From the IMG/VR virus record IMGVR_UViG_3300021960_000171, positions 1 to 41,786 of that record: 41,786 nt of DNA. One strand, 5' to 3'. Below are positions 35,118-41,672 of the stretch, piece by piece. Origin of the DNA: a virus. Made by a program: the position numbers and the translations under genes. How positions within the stretch are numbered: position 1 is the stretch's first letter; each line of letters starts with the position of its first letter. The notes beneath the pieces were generated by a model, which worked only from the letters and a program-made list of their open reading frames with translations, was not told where the DNA came from and made no database searches.

Positions 35118-35125
35118 TATTTATA
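35118..35125 (-). promoter_or_regulatory. Candidate late promoter for gp32
   Basis: TATAAATA on the minus strand, overlapping the gp33 stop codon. The expected start near 35112 lies at the -35 of the other gp32 promoter. Dual early and late control of gp32 is known from T4. Confidence 0.5.
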
Positions 35126-35345
35126 TAAAATCCAATTCATTTTCCCGAGGCAAAAGGTTTAATTTTTTAGCTTCTGCCTCTATCTTATTTCGTATTGGAA
35201 CCGAAATAAATTTCTTGACTCCCTCTGGATCAATATCATTCTTTTCACATATAAGAAGTATTGCATCCATGTAGTCCATTTTTTTATCCAAGACAGCCTC
35301 TTCAACCATCTTGGTAAAAATTGATCGTGTTAAAAATTCTTTCAT
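35121..35345 (-). CDS. 33: Late promoter co-activator gp33
   Basis: It has 74 residues. The core FTKMVEEAVLDKKMDYMDAI, LLICEKNDIDPEGVKKFI and NKIEAEAKKLNLLPRE is the marine gp33 signature. In T4, gp33 bridges RNA polymerase (beta flap) to the sliding clamp and is needed with gp55 for transcription from TATAAATA promoters. The short acidic-hydrophobic end (NELDFI) is in the right place for clamp contact. It overlaps the 373-residue gene upstream by four bases (ATGA), so it is translated in step with it, and it precedes gp32. Confidence 0.82.
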   Translation of the reverse strand: MKEFLTRSIFTKMVEEAVLDKKMDYMDAILLICEKNDIDPEGVKKFISVPIRNKIEAEAKKLNLLPRENELDFI

Positions 35346-36463
35346 CTATCGAGTACCCTCAATATAATAGTGTCCTTGTTAAGACGTGCATTTGGGACAC
35401 GGGTTTTTGTTGTGAGTGATTTCCAGTGCTGATCAATTTGCCTGATTGTCTTTGTCTGGAATATCGGCAGACTTACGTCTGGTTTCCGCAATGATGTTGT
35501 ACGAGATTGTTCTAGGTCTACATGCTGTAGAGTAGAACCTTTAACCTCAAAGCCTTTTGGTCCATGTGAGACATATTCAGTGATCTGCTTGTACTTTGTA
35601 TTAAAGGTATACAGACGGAATGCACCGACAATAGACATTGGGTTAATCGAAGTAAGTTTATATTCTTTAGACGCTTTGTAATAGTTTAATTTTGCAATCT
35701 GTTTATCGGCAGACTTCACACGAGGTTTACGGATAGAACGAACTGCCTTTTTAGACAAGATATATTTCTCTGTATCTGAAATCATATTAGAAACAAAGGC
35801 AAGCAACTCTTTTTGTTTCTTAGGTTTCATATGCTGATAACCCTCTACAAGATCAGGAGTTTTCTTATTGATCAACTCCTCAAGTTCTGCTTGAAGTGGA
35901 ATGTAATATTTGAGAACCATGTTAGCACCAACAGTAGTGGCATTCTCAGAGAGAAGTTTTTCATACACATTTGTGTCTTTATGTCTTTCCCATAGGTCAA
36001 GCATACCTTCTAAGTCAGCAATAAGAGTTCTGCCGGCACGCTGTTGCTTTTCCATTGGGTTTAACTGAACCACATTATTTTTAACAACTTCCTCATCAGT
36101 TGTTTTGGCACGCTCCTCTTGACGTAGTGTAACCCACTTTTCAACTTTCTGAGTATAATCACTAAGCAGTTTGTCCATATTATAACCTTTAGGCACATCA
36201 TTACCTCGGTTAATAACCCATTCAATTATTGATGCAATATCATATAAGCCACCATAAACCCAGTCAGGTCCATCCAGCATAAATTTAAGTTTTTTGCCTT
36301 CAAAGTTATTACGAATCCAATTACGAGTAATACCCGCAATATCTTTCTTATCCACTTCAAGGCGTACATAAGAAGCAAACCAACGGTAACCAGAATCAGT
36401 AGGTGCCGCTGCTAAACCCGTACGACGAGCTCTAGGTAGTACTTTTTTCTTACGTGGTGCCAT
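35342..36463 (-). CDS. Conserved marine-phage protein of unknown function (373 aa)
   Basis: The N-terminus is very basic (MAPRKKKVLPRARRTG), the middle helical and charged (AELEELINKKTPDLVEGYQH and QKELLAFVSNMISDTEKYIL), then comes a second basic patch (KKAVRSIRKPRVKSADKQ). The end is beta-rich (YKLTSINPMSIVGAFRLYTF, HVDLEQSRTTSLRKPDVSL) and closes LNKDTIILRVLDR. I have seen this block beside gp33 in marine T4-like phages. Nucleic-acid binding is suggested by the basic regions only. It has its own promoter upstream and is coupled to gp33 by an ATGA overlap. Confidence 0.65.
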   Translation of the reverse strand: MAPRKKKVLPRARRTGLAAAPTDSGYRWFASYVRLEVDKKDIAGITRNWIRNNFEGKKLKFMLDGPDWVYGGLYDIASIIEWVINRGNDVPKGYNMDKLLSDYTQKVEKWVTLRQEERAKTTDEEVVKNNVVQLNPMEKQQRAGRTLIADLEGMLDLWERHKDTNVYEKLLSENATTVGANMVLKYYIPLQAELEELINKKTPDLVEGYQHMKPKKQKELLAFVSNMISDTEKYILSKKAVRSIRKPRVKSADKQIAKLNYYKASKEYKLTSINPMSIVGAFRLYTFNTKYKQITEYVSHGPKGFEVKGSTLQHVDLEQSRTTSLRKPDVSLPIFQTKTIRQIDQHWKSLTTKTRVPNARLNKDTIILRVLDR

Positions 36464-36489
36464 TAATAATTCTCCTCATTTGATAATTA

Positions 36490-36518
36490 ATACTATACCA
36501 AATCGGGTTAGATGTAAA
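36490..36518 (-). promoter_or_regulatory. Sigma70-type promoter for the 373-aa gene and gp33
   Basis: On the minus strand TTTACA (36513-36518), then TAGTAT (36490-36495) with 17-base spacing; TATAGT two bases nearer gives a 15-base spacing. It lies in the 63-base gap upstream of the ATG at 36463. Confidence 0.6.
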
Positions 36519-36526
36519 CACTTTAT

Positions 36527-36799
36527 TTAAACTTTTTTAATTTTACTATACGATGTAACATAATTGTTACACCCTGCTTCGTAACCTTCTTTATAGACCT
36601 CCTCTAGATCCAGAAGATGCCACTCGCCATCTGCCCACTTTTTACGGACATAGTTTTTAGAAGCTAGAATATCAATTGTGATTTCAACTGATTCCTCTAG
36701 CTTCTTTTTAAAATTAGTTGAGGCTCTACCCAGCATAAATGCACAAAGGCCAATAGCAATAGTATAAAGTATATTAAGTAGAGCCCCATCAATTATCAT
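36527..36799 (-). CDS. Small single-pass membrane protein (90 aa)
   Basis: Residues 5-25 (GALLNILYTIAIGLCAFML) form one hydrophobic segment, followed by a short RAST-x-x-FKKK basic stretch, so the C-terminal 65 residues are probably cytoplasmic. The tail is acidic then aromatic (KKWADGEWHLLDLEEVYKEG). No family is recognised. It overlaps the gene upstream by four bases (ATGA). It could be a host-membrane effector; nothing shows which. Confidence 0.6.
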   Translation of the reverse strand: MIIDGALLNILYTIAIGLCAFMLGRASTNFKKKLEESVEITIDILASKNYVRKKWADGEWHLLDLEEVYKEGYEAGCNNYVTSYSKIKKV

Positions 36800-37053
36800 G
36801 CTACATTAAACCCAGTAACAGAGTTCACTCGGAATGAGCGCCAACCTTCTGCATTTACATCCCATACAGGAATCACTTCCTCACTTACGGCACGTACTGC
36901 CTTCTGTGTAATAGGGTCTGATTTAATAGGAGTAGGAATAAGATCCTCACGTAGTGTACAGGTCATATTACGTGTGTCACCATTAACCTTTGTAAAGTCA
37001 ACTTGACATGTGCTTGCCTGAAGCATCTCCATCATTTCATTTCGTGTCATCAT
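36796..37053 (-). CDS. SH3-barrel-like small phage protein (DUF2693 type)
   Basis: The pattern VDFTKVNGDTRNMTCTLRED, then LIPT, and PVWDVNAEGWRSFRVNSV is that of the small WYL/SH3-barrel phage family in which V-FTK-DGT-R-M-CTL and PVWD--GWRSFR are the landmarks. The family is widespread and its function unsettled. GGAGG lies seven bases before the first of two adjacent ATGs. It is part of the run of small coupled genes in this region. Confidence 0.65.
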   Translation of the reverse strand: MMTRNEMMEMLQASTCQVDFTKVNGDTRNMTCTLREDLIPTPIKSDPITQKAVRAVSEEVIPVWDVNAEGWRSFRVNSVTGFNVA

Positions 37054-37056
37054 ATA

Positions 37057-37230
37057 TTATCCTCCGATATATTTTTCAGGTCTGTACCAGTTTTTCTGGT
37101 GGTGAATACGAGCAAGCAAGTCTATGATAAGAGTTGCTTCCTCTGTGTTGTCTTTGATTGCCTTTCTGAGAGACGACTCAATAAGGTCAATATCATCGAC
37201 AGTTAATTTAAACAAATCATTCGGTTTCAC
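37057..37230 (-). CDS. Small protein of 57 aa, GTG start coupled to upstream stop
   Basis: The start is GTG at 37230, sharing GTGA with the upstream TGA. No ATG exists in frame before a stop, and the frame is open for 57 codons to TAA at 37057. The sequence MKPNDLFKLTVDDIDLIESS, then KAIKDNTEEATLIIDLLARI and HHQKNWYRPEKYIGG, is amphipathic and helical. It fills a gap that would otherwise be empty, and its last codons hold the GGAGG ribosome site of the next gene. No family is recognised. Confidence 0.65.
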   Translation of the reverse strand: MKPNDLFKLTVDDIDLIESSLRKAIKDNTEEATLIIDLLARIHHQKNWYRPEKYIGG

Positions 37231-37403
37231 TTCTTCAAGCCATAGTTAGCAAGACGTCGTTGATACTCGGCTTCTATATAAGCATTAAGTTGAATCTCTA
37301 GTTTCTTTACTGTGTCCTTAAGAGAGTTAACTTCGCCTTTCAACCGAGAGATTTTATCACTTGCCCTGTTCAGCCGCATTTCAATCTGGGCAGTATCTGT
37401 CAT
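37227..37403 (-). CDS. Short coiled-coil protein (58 aa)
   Basis: The preferred ATG is at 37403 with GGGGAG eight bases upstream; an in-frame TTG five codons further up is less likely. The chain is one long heptad-like helix (MRLNRASDKISRLKGEVNSL, then KDTVKKLEIQLNAYIEAEYQ), ending RRLANYGLKK. The ATG shares its first base with the upstream stop (TAATG), and the stop overlaps the next start (GTGA). Function is not recognised. Confidence 0.6.
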   Translation of the reverse strand: MTDTAQIEMRLNRASDKISRLKGEVNSLKDTVKKLEIQLNAYIEAEYQRRLANYGLKK

Positions 37404-37693
37404 TAATAATCTCCCCAATCATTATCAAACCGAGTGGTCTGATTATAGCGTTCACCATAGTGCTCTTTGGCATATTTCGAAGCATCCGTATAATGGTTCT
37501 CATTGTAACCATCGTACTTCTCAGTAAGATTTTGTGTAGGCGCTTTGGCAGGCTTTTCTACCTCATCCATCCAACCAACAGTTTGCGCTGCTTTAGCTTT
37601 GATACGAGCTTTAAAAGCGGCTTGACGATCACGTTTTTTAGCAATCTTGCGAATCAGTTCAAGACGGTCGGACATTTGTGTTTCTGTAAGCAT
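37403..37693 (-). CDS. Small charged protein of 96 aa
   Basis: The ATG at 37693 has GAGGAA upstream and lies 19 bases after a good promoter start; the longer frame back to 37750 would begin inside the promoter and is rejected. The N-terminal half is basic and helical (RLELIRKIAKKRDRQAAFKA), the C-terminal half acidic and aromatic (EKYDGYNENHYTDASKYAKE). The protein ends in FDNDWGDY. No family is recognised. Confidence 0.6.
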   Translation of the reverse strand: MLTETQMSDRLELIRKIAKKRDRQAAFKARIKAKAAQTVGWMDEVEKPAKAPTQNLTEKYDGYNENHYTDASKYAKEHYGERYNQTTRFDNDWGDY

Positions 37694-37718
37694 ATTATAT
37701 TCCTCATTTGATATAGGT

Positions 37719-37747
37719 ATCATATCATAGCATGATTGATTTGTAAA
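37719..37747 (-). promoter_or_regulatory. Sigma70-type promoter for the small-gene run
   Basis: On the minus strand TTTACA (37742-37747), 17 bases, TATGAT (37719-37724). The start falls near 37712, about 19 bases before the ATG at 37693. It is of the same design as the gp32 promoter. Confidence 0.72.
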
Positions 37748-37790
37748 CAACTAATTGCACCTTTTTTTAAAAAAGTTATAGCTGTTACAA

Positions 37791-37919
37791 TTATGATACA
37801 CTAAAGTAAGCTTCCCAATATGCATCGATCATGGTTTTCCGATCCGCTTCAATATCGAAGTTTGTGGCATTTGCCCAAGTGTAAATATCTTCGATCACTT
37901 CCCATTCGAAATCAGTCAT
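37791..37919 (-). CDS. Very small acidic protein (42 aa)
   Basis: The ATG at 37919 has AAGGAG six bases upstream and a good promoter in front. The sequence MTDFEWEVIEDIYTWANATN, then FDIEADRKTMIDAYWEAYFS, is strongly acidic and aromatic. It is too short for usual ORF cut-offs, but the ribosome site, promoter and clean stop all agree. Small acidic early proteins of T4-like phages often bind host proteins; no target can be named here. Confidence 0.65.
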   Translation of the reverse strand: MTDFEWEVIEDIYTWANATNFDIEADRKTMIDAYWEAYFSVS

Positions 37920-37942
37920 ATGTTTCTCCTTTTGACTCTGTT

Positions 37943-37971
37943 ACTATACCACATGTAGGCATAGATGTAAA
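37943..37971 (-). promoter_or_regulatory. Sigma70-type promoter for the 42-aa gene
   Basis: On the minus strand TTTACA (37966-37971), 17 bases, TATAGT (37943-37948), about 17 bases of leader before the ATG at 37919. Confidence 0.7.
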
Positions 37972-38039
37972 CACCTTTTTGGTAACTTTTTTAGAAATAT
38001 ATTGAAATATTAATTTACCATCTGTATGCATTTTAGGGG

Positions 38040-38068
38040 TTTACAATTATGGTAATTCGTGGTATAAT
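38040..38068 (+). promoter_or_regulatory. Near-consensus plus-strand promoter antisense to the metabolic operon
   Basis: TTTACA (38040-38045), a 17-base spacer and a perfect TATAAT (38063-38068). It shares the TTTACA-N17 design and the GTGG before the -10 with the 37943-37971 promoter, but points the other way. No clear plus-strand gene lies downstream, only the 32-codon frame at 38098. Confidence 0.65.
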
Positions 38069-38095
38069 AAAGAGTATTGAGTTGAGGATAGGGTA

Positions 38096-38335
38096 TTATG
38101 TTTTGGACTTATCTGGAGTATGCCTTTGGCGCTCCCACTCATAACAATGAAAATCCCTTACTGCTGCCTTTGGTGCAAGATCAAGAGCCAAGGTGAGACC
38201 CTGTGCAATTGTATTCATACAAGCATCTTCGGATCTCCAAACATCTTTCGAGACCGTAGCTTGACATTCATATGTAAGCTCTCCATTAGAGTTCAGTGCA
38301 CATATCATAATAAGCGCTGACCACATTGTATTCAT
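38096..38335 (-). CDS. Small four-cysteine protein, possibly exported (79 aa)
   Basis: AAGGA lies seven bases before the ATG. The first 15 residues (MNTMWSALIMICALN) are hydrophobic enough for a weak signal or membrane segment, though no clear cleavage site is seen. Four cysteines (CALN, CQATVSK, CMNTIA, CYEWER) would suit disulphides. AQGLTLALDLAPKAAVRDFH is a helical core. I do not recognise a family. It is the last gene of the right-hand minus-strand unit, and its stop overlaps the start of the antisense 32-codon frame. Confidence 0.6.
   Translation of the reverse strand: MNTMWSALIMICALNSNGELTYECQATVSKDVWRSEDACMNTIAQGLTLALDLAPKAAVRDFHCYEWERQRHTPDKSKT
38098..38196 (+). CDS. Possible 32-aa peptide behind the antisense promoter
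   Basis: ATG at 38098, stop at 38194-38196; the start reads MFWTYLEYAFGAPTHN. GAGG ten bases upstream and AGGG four bases upstream are both poorly spaced. The frame overlaps the end of the 79-residue minus-strand gene completely. It could be a real micro-peptide, a regulatory leader, or no gene at all. Confidence 0.25.
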   Translation: MFWTYLEYAFGAPTHNNENPLLLPLVQDQEPR

Positions 38336-38339
38336 ATCA

Positions 38340-38600
38340 TCATCCTTTATATATCTTCTGCAACATATCTTCGAATTGTTCCACCTTTGCCAAACGATCT
38401 GGCCATAAGATGTACTCTTTTTCTGGATTCATTTTAAGATTATTAAGGAGAGGTACAATAGCGTTAAACAGTGAATCCAGTTGGTTCTGTTTACTGTCTG
38501 TCTGTTCGCTTAATGCTATTGCTGTTTCATTGGCTTCTTTTACAGTAGAGAGTTCGTCCTCTGTTACTGCAGTAAAACCAAAATCAAATATTTCTGACAT
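38340..38600 (-). CDS. Conserved small phage protein (86 aa)
   Basis: The start MSEIFDFGFTAVTEDEL and the C-terminal LFNAIVPLLNNLKMNPEKEY, ILWPDRLAKVEQF are a combination I know from many T4-like phages, where it has no assigned function. The second half is a short helix plus the NPEK-YILWP-R motif. AGGA lies eight bases before the ATG at 38600. The start overlaps the upstream gene by 17 bases. Confidence 0.65.
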   Translation of the reverse strand: MSEIFDFGFTAVTEDELSTVKEANETAIALSEQTDSKQNQLDSLFNAIVPLLNNLKMNPEKEYILWPDRLAKVEQFEDMLQKIYKG

Positions 38601-39207
38601 CTTTATATCCTACGGTGCAAAACCTTGTATATAAAGGTAATTTTAATTCACCTTCATATAATACACTATTTATATTGTTTTTTACAGCTAAATCTCTATA
38701 GTCCTCTATGGTATTAATATGCTCAGATACCTCGTGATAATTATTAGATGTAATTGCATACAAGGGGCCTTTTTGTGCAGGTATGTCTTTCATATGTTCT
38801 GCCGATGGATTAATAATTAAATCATATTGAGAGCACAAGTTTTCGTCATTAAAAATTTCTGTCACATCTGCAGTAAAGGAATTATAATTTGGAGACATAC
38901 CATTAATGTCAAAATACTTGTCACGCCTCTTATGACAACCTTGTTCCATATCATAGAAATCCCAGTGTTCTACTTTACCAGATACTGTCATTAATTCATA
39001 CAGTAGAATAGAATCCCAAGATCCTAGAACAGCAACTTTTTTAAAATCTTTCTTAAATTTGTTGATTTCATATACCAACCATTCTTTACTCTGAATCTGG
39101 CCTTTTCTGAAACATTCTAAATTTGATTCCTCACCTGCCCAAGCATACGTAGCAACCCTATCCATTAGCTGAATCATAAATCTTTCAGACGGCATCAAGC
39201 ACACCAT
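38584..39207 (-). CDS. Methyltransferase-like protein (207 aa)
   Basis: KKVAVLGSWDSILLYELM (about 56-73) resembles the first strand and loop of a Rossmann-type SAM-dependent methyltransferase, though the usual G-x-G is reduced to one Gly plus Ser-Trp-Asp. HWDFYDMEQG fits the acidic end of strand two and YDLIINPSAEHM the fourth strand. The N-terminal 50 residues are helical. No target-recognition domain is visible. It overlaps both neighbours. An in-frame ATG at 39195 is an alternative start. The substrate is unknown, and a non-methyltransferase Rossmann fold is possible. Confidence 0.5.
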   Translation of the reverse strand: MVCLMPSERFMIQLMDRVATYAWAGEESNLECFRKGQIQSKEWLVYEINKFKKDFKKVAVLGSWDSILLYELMTVSGKVEHWDFYDMEQGCHKRRDKYFDINGMSPNYNSFTADVTEIFNDENLCSQYDLIINPSAEHMKDIPAQKGPLYAITSNNYHEVSEHINTIEDYRDLAVKNNINSVLYEGELKLPLYTRFCTVGYKDVRNI

Positions 39208-39835
39208 TGTTTTTCAAGTCATCATAATGAAAACCGAATATAGCACTGCGCCTGATATTATTACCATTCACAACCCTATGATTCCATCCTGTATTAATGA
39301 ACCATAGATCACCTTTTTGCATTACAAGTTTATGGATTCCCTGTTTATCACGAAACTCTAATACTGAATCAGAATCAGATAAACAAATTTGTGCTCTGCA
39401 AATCACACTCGTATCAGCATCTATATGCCAGTTCAGTTCGTGGTCACCTTTCATTTCACTCATTCTGAAACGATAAACATTCTTAAAAAGAGTATTCAAG
39501 AAGGGTGTTGTATAACGTGTACTATATAAAGGATCCCACTTGGTATAGAGATATTCATTCACATCATCTTCTGCTGATTCTTGTTTCTTCTGCAAAAGAA
39601 TTTGTCTGTACTTATCTTGTACATTGAATACATCTTCGTAATCACAGTTTTGACTAATGCCGTAATTGTCTCCACCGATGTCATTACCACTATGAGTGTC
39701 TAGGATGTAGTTCAGTTCGTCCACAACTCGTATCGGAGCTTCACCTATTTTACACACAGTCAGAAGTTTGTTACGCCGAGGACCAGTACCTCCAACACGA
39801 GTTCTTTTACTTTTCTGTATTAAACATTCGGTCAT
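39185..39835 (-). CDS. 2-oxoglutarate/Fe(II) oxygenase, Asp/Asn hydroxylase-like (216 aa)
   Basis: The metal triad is visible: His137 and Asp139 in NWHIDAD, and His186 in NTGWNHRVVN. An Arg (195 or 196) in NNIRRSAIFGF stands where 2-oxoglutarate is bound. The double-stranded beta-helix strands around them (RAQICLSDSDSVLEF, QKGDLWFINTG) fit the aspartyl/asparaginyl beta-hydroxylase branch. The N-terminal 100 residues are family-specific and unassigned. T4-like marine phages carry many 2OG oxygenases, with mostly unknown substrates. Here it is in an operon with a desaturase, acyltransferase-like and methyltransferase-like genes. Confidence 0.78.
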   Translation of the reverse strand: MTECLIQKSKRTRVGGTGPRRNKLLTVCKIGEAPIRVVDELNYILDTHSGNDIGGDNYGISQNCDYEDVFNVQDKYRQILLQKKQESAEDDVNEYLYTKWDPLYSTRYTTPFLNTLFKNVYRFRMSEMKGDHELNWHIDADTSVICRAQICLSDSDSVLEFRDKQGIHKLVMQKGDLWFINTGWNHRVVNGNNIRRSAIFGFHYDDLKNNGVLDAV

Positions 39836-40385
39836 ATTCTTCTATACTCATATTGTTAAGTTCTGGTTCTATACCTTTATATATCACATTCTGCCAACAG
39901 TCCTTACCGCCACCACATGTCTGTAACATATCACATGATAGGTGCCAATTTTCTTTTGTATGATGTTCTATTTTAGTTTTAAAGCGTTTTAAAGCATCTC
40001 TCCTATTCGTTCCCTGCATAGAAACAAACGCTGTATCATATCCTGTCAGATACTCTAATTGATATGGGAGCAACCGCATAGTTGGGCTCAGAAAGGTATC
40101 AACCTTAGGGTTTGTGAATCTTCTGTAATCCCTATAGATGTATGTACGTGTCAATACTCTATAGCAGCCATCATAGTATTTCTGTATGGTTGAAAATGCC
40201 ATAGGGTTATCGCCATCGAATAGGAAGAACCAATCAATATATTTCTCAAAGCTGTTTGGTAGAATTTCGAACCATTCTCTGTTACGCTTGTCGTACAGAT
40301 TATTCTGTTCGCCTAATCTTTTTAATTCTTTTACAAATCTGTCCTTACCATATTCATCAAGTGTTAGGATTTTTTGATTAACCAT
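39807..40385 (-). CDS. GNAT/acyltransferase-like protein (192 aa)
   Basis: The ATG at 40385 is preferred to a TTG three codons upstream; GGAG and GGTGG lie before it. IDWFFLFDGDNPMAFSTIQK, YDGCYRVLTRTYIYRDYRR and GYDTAFVSMQGTNRRDALKR follow the strand order of GNAT acyltransferases, but the acyl-CoA pyrophosphate loop (R/Q-x-x-G-x-G/A) is not evident, so the call is tentative. A CGGGKDC motif with two Cys lies near residue 162. It overlaps the desaturase by about 20 bases and the oxygenase by 29. Confidence 0.4.
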   Translation of the reverse strand: MVNQKILTLDEYGKDRFVKELKRLGEQNNLYDKRNREWFEILPNSFEKYIDWFFLFDGDNPMAFSTIQKYYDGCYRVLTRTYIYRDYRRFTNPKVDTFLSPTMRLLPYQLEYLTGYDTAFVSMQGTNRRDALKRFKTKIEHHTKENWHLSCDMLQTCGGGKDCWQNVIYKGIEPELNNMSIEEYDRMFNTEK

Positions 40386-41002
40386 ATCCACCAAGCTCCC
40401 GTGTCAATTTCATACCAACGTTTACCTATTCTCCAATTACGTGGATCATCATGATGGTTTGCATGCCAACCTTCTCCGCCCGTGAGTATATTAACCCACC
40501 ACAGATTGCGTACCTTTTCTTTTGTATGGCAATAGGTATTCAGTAGCCCATATCCAACATAACCGTAGACCATAGGCATAAAGAATAACCAAAAGGTCCA
40601 GATATAACCAAACACAATTAAAAAGAATACCAAGGAGACGCACCTTATTCTTTTATGGTTTTTATAGAACCACACAACCTTTTTATTTCTTAAAAGATCC
40701 TTTACCACTCTCCTTGGTATAGCAGGAACTGCAAACATAGATGTAAGCACTTTCCACTTGGCCACAAATTTTGGTGAGTGTGGATCTTTATCTGTATCAG
40801 AGTGATTGTGATGTAGCCTGTGTATCCCAACCCAACCGAGTGCTGGACCGGATCCTGATAAAGGCCCTAGTAACAATACCAAATATTCATACCAAGGGTT
40901 TACCTTAAATGCTCGGTGTGCAAAATATCTATGGTAACCAGCCGATACTATAGCAGATGATAAGAATATCCACCATAGAAAAGATACTAAGAAATATGCC
41001 AC
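40364..41002 (-). CDS. Membrane fatty acid desaturase (212 aa)
   Basis: All three histidine boxes of the delta-9/acyl desaturase family are present: HRYFAH (24-29), HRLHH (61-65) and HANHH (180-184), with an extra His in NTYCHT (155-160). Hydrophobic segments lie at 3-20, 36-52 and 121-155. Cellular enzymes are usually 270-320 residues with further membrane segments before box one; this one starts almost at the box, a short form. The start is GTG, with AAAGG nine bases upstream, inside the end of the SDR gene. It would put double bonds into host acyl chains, changing membrane fluidity during infection. The activity is predicted, not shown. Confidence 0.88.
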   Translation of the reverse strand: MAYFLVSFLWWIFLSSAIVSAGYHRYFAHRAFKVNPWYEYLVLLLGPLSGSGPALGWVGIHRLHHNHSDTDKDPHSPKFVAKWKVLTSMFAVPAIPRRVVKDLLRNKKVVWFYKNHKRIRCVSLVFFLIVFGYIWTFWLFFMPMVYGYVGYGLLNTYCHTKEKVRNLWWVNILTGGEGWHANHHDDPRNWRIGKRWYEIDTGAWWIWLIKKS

Positions 41003-41469
41003 TGTATGATTGCCTTTGCTACGATATCAGCATTGATCTTGTGTGTTTTAGCATGCTTCTTTCCGTTTGCGAGTTGAGTGTTCATGAGAGGTACTTGTAT
41101 GCATTCGCAGCGACACCTTGCATGTCTACTTATCTTCTCTAGGTTACGCTTTACTTGAGCGTACTCATCATTACGCTCGGGATATAGATCGGTTGTGAGT
41201 GAGGATATGTTGATGATCAGTTTATTGGTATTCTTGTATTGTTGTTCTATAGCACTATGCATAAGAATCTGCCCACGACCGTCGTATGCGTTGTTAATGA
41301 ACACATCACAGTCGTGGGCTTTTTCTGCTATTTGATTGTAGTCTTTTGTGATATCGTAGCTTCCAACGTAGTTGTCCATGATATCAAACCCAATGGTGTT
41401 TGGTAGGAGTCGTGCGAACGCCTTACCAAGCCCATTCATATGTCCAGTGATTGCTACTTTTTGTTTCAT
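40987..41469 (-). CDS. Short-chain dehydrogenase/reductase, short form (160 aa)
   Basis: It carries the nucleotide motif TGHMNGLG (8-15), NNAY (59-62), the catalytic Ser in INISS (86-90), and Tyr103 and Lys107 in YAQVKR. So the catalytic set is intact, but the chain is about 90 residues shorter than usual SDRs: the segment between strands two and four is trimmed and the C-terminal substrate loop reduced. The start shares ATGA with the upstream stop; the desaturase start lies inside its last codons. A reductase working on acyl or sugar intermediates is possible. The substrate is unknown. Confidence 0.8.
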   Translation of the reverse strand: MKQKVAITGHMNGLGKAFARLLPNTIGFDIMDNYVGSYDITKDYNQIAEKAHDCDVFINNAYDGRGQILMHSAIEQQYKNTNKLIINISSLTTDLYPERNDEYAQVKRNLEKISRHARCRCECIQVPLMNTQLANGKKHAKTHKINADIVAKAIIQWHIS

Positions 41470-41672
41470 TTGTCCATGAAGTAGCGTTCTAGCATTTCGA
41501 TACGGTCTTCAGCAGCAGCCATCTTATCCAGCTCTTCCTGAATGGCTTCTACAATATCACTGTGCTCACCAATGCCCACGGACTGATTCATATAGACCAT
41601 AATATTAGTTTTCGCACGTTCACGATCACCTTCTGCATGCATACGACATGCCTTAATCAATTGTTCTTTCAT
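41466..41672 (-). CDS. Conserved small phage protein, MKEQLIKACR type (68 aa)
   Basis: The ATG at 41672 has AAGGA upstream and shares ATGA with the stop of the gene before it. An in-frame ATG at 41729 would overlap that gene's coding sequence throughout, so it is rejected. MKEQLIKACRMHAEGDRERA, then MNQSVGIGEHSDIVEAIQEE, form a helical hairpin that I have seen in many T4-like phages without function. It is coupled to the SDR downstream. Confidence 0.7.
   Translation of the reverse strand: MKEQLIKACRMHAEGDRERAKTNIMVYMNQSVGIGEHSDIVEAIQEELDKMAAAEDRIEMLERYFMDK

Noticed and set aside
37694-37750. N-terminal extension of the 96-aa protein to 37750
   Set aside because: It would start inside the -35/-10 region of a good promoter and lacks a ribosome site, while the ATG at 37693 has GAGGAA and a fitting leader.
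37761-37775. CTTTTTTTAAAAAAG palindrome as a terminator
   Set aside because: The stem is A/T only with no loop and no GC core. It could be a bent-DNA or upstream element, but not a convincing terminator.
38667-38674. TATAAATA on the minus strand inside the methyltransferase-like gene
   Set aside because: It lies inside coding sequence, 67 bases before the next start. In DNA this AT-rich about five to seven such octamers are expected by chance on both strands of the window, so only intergenic copies are trusted.
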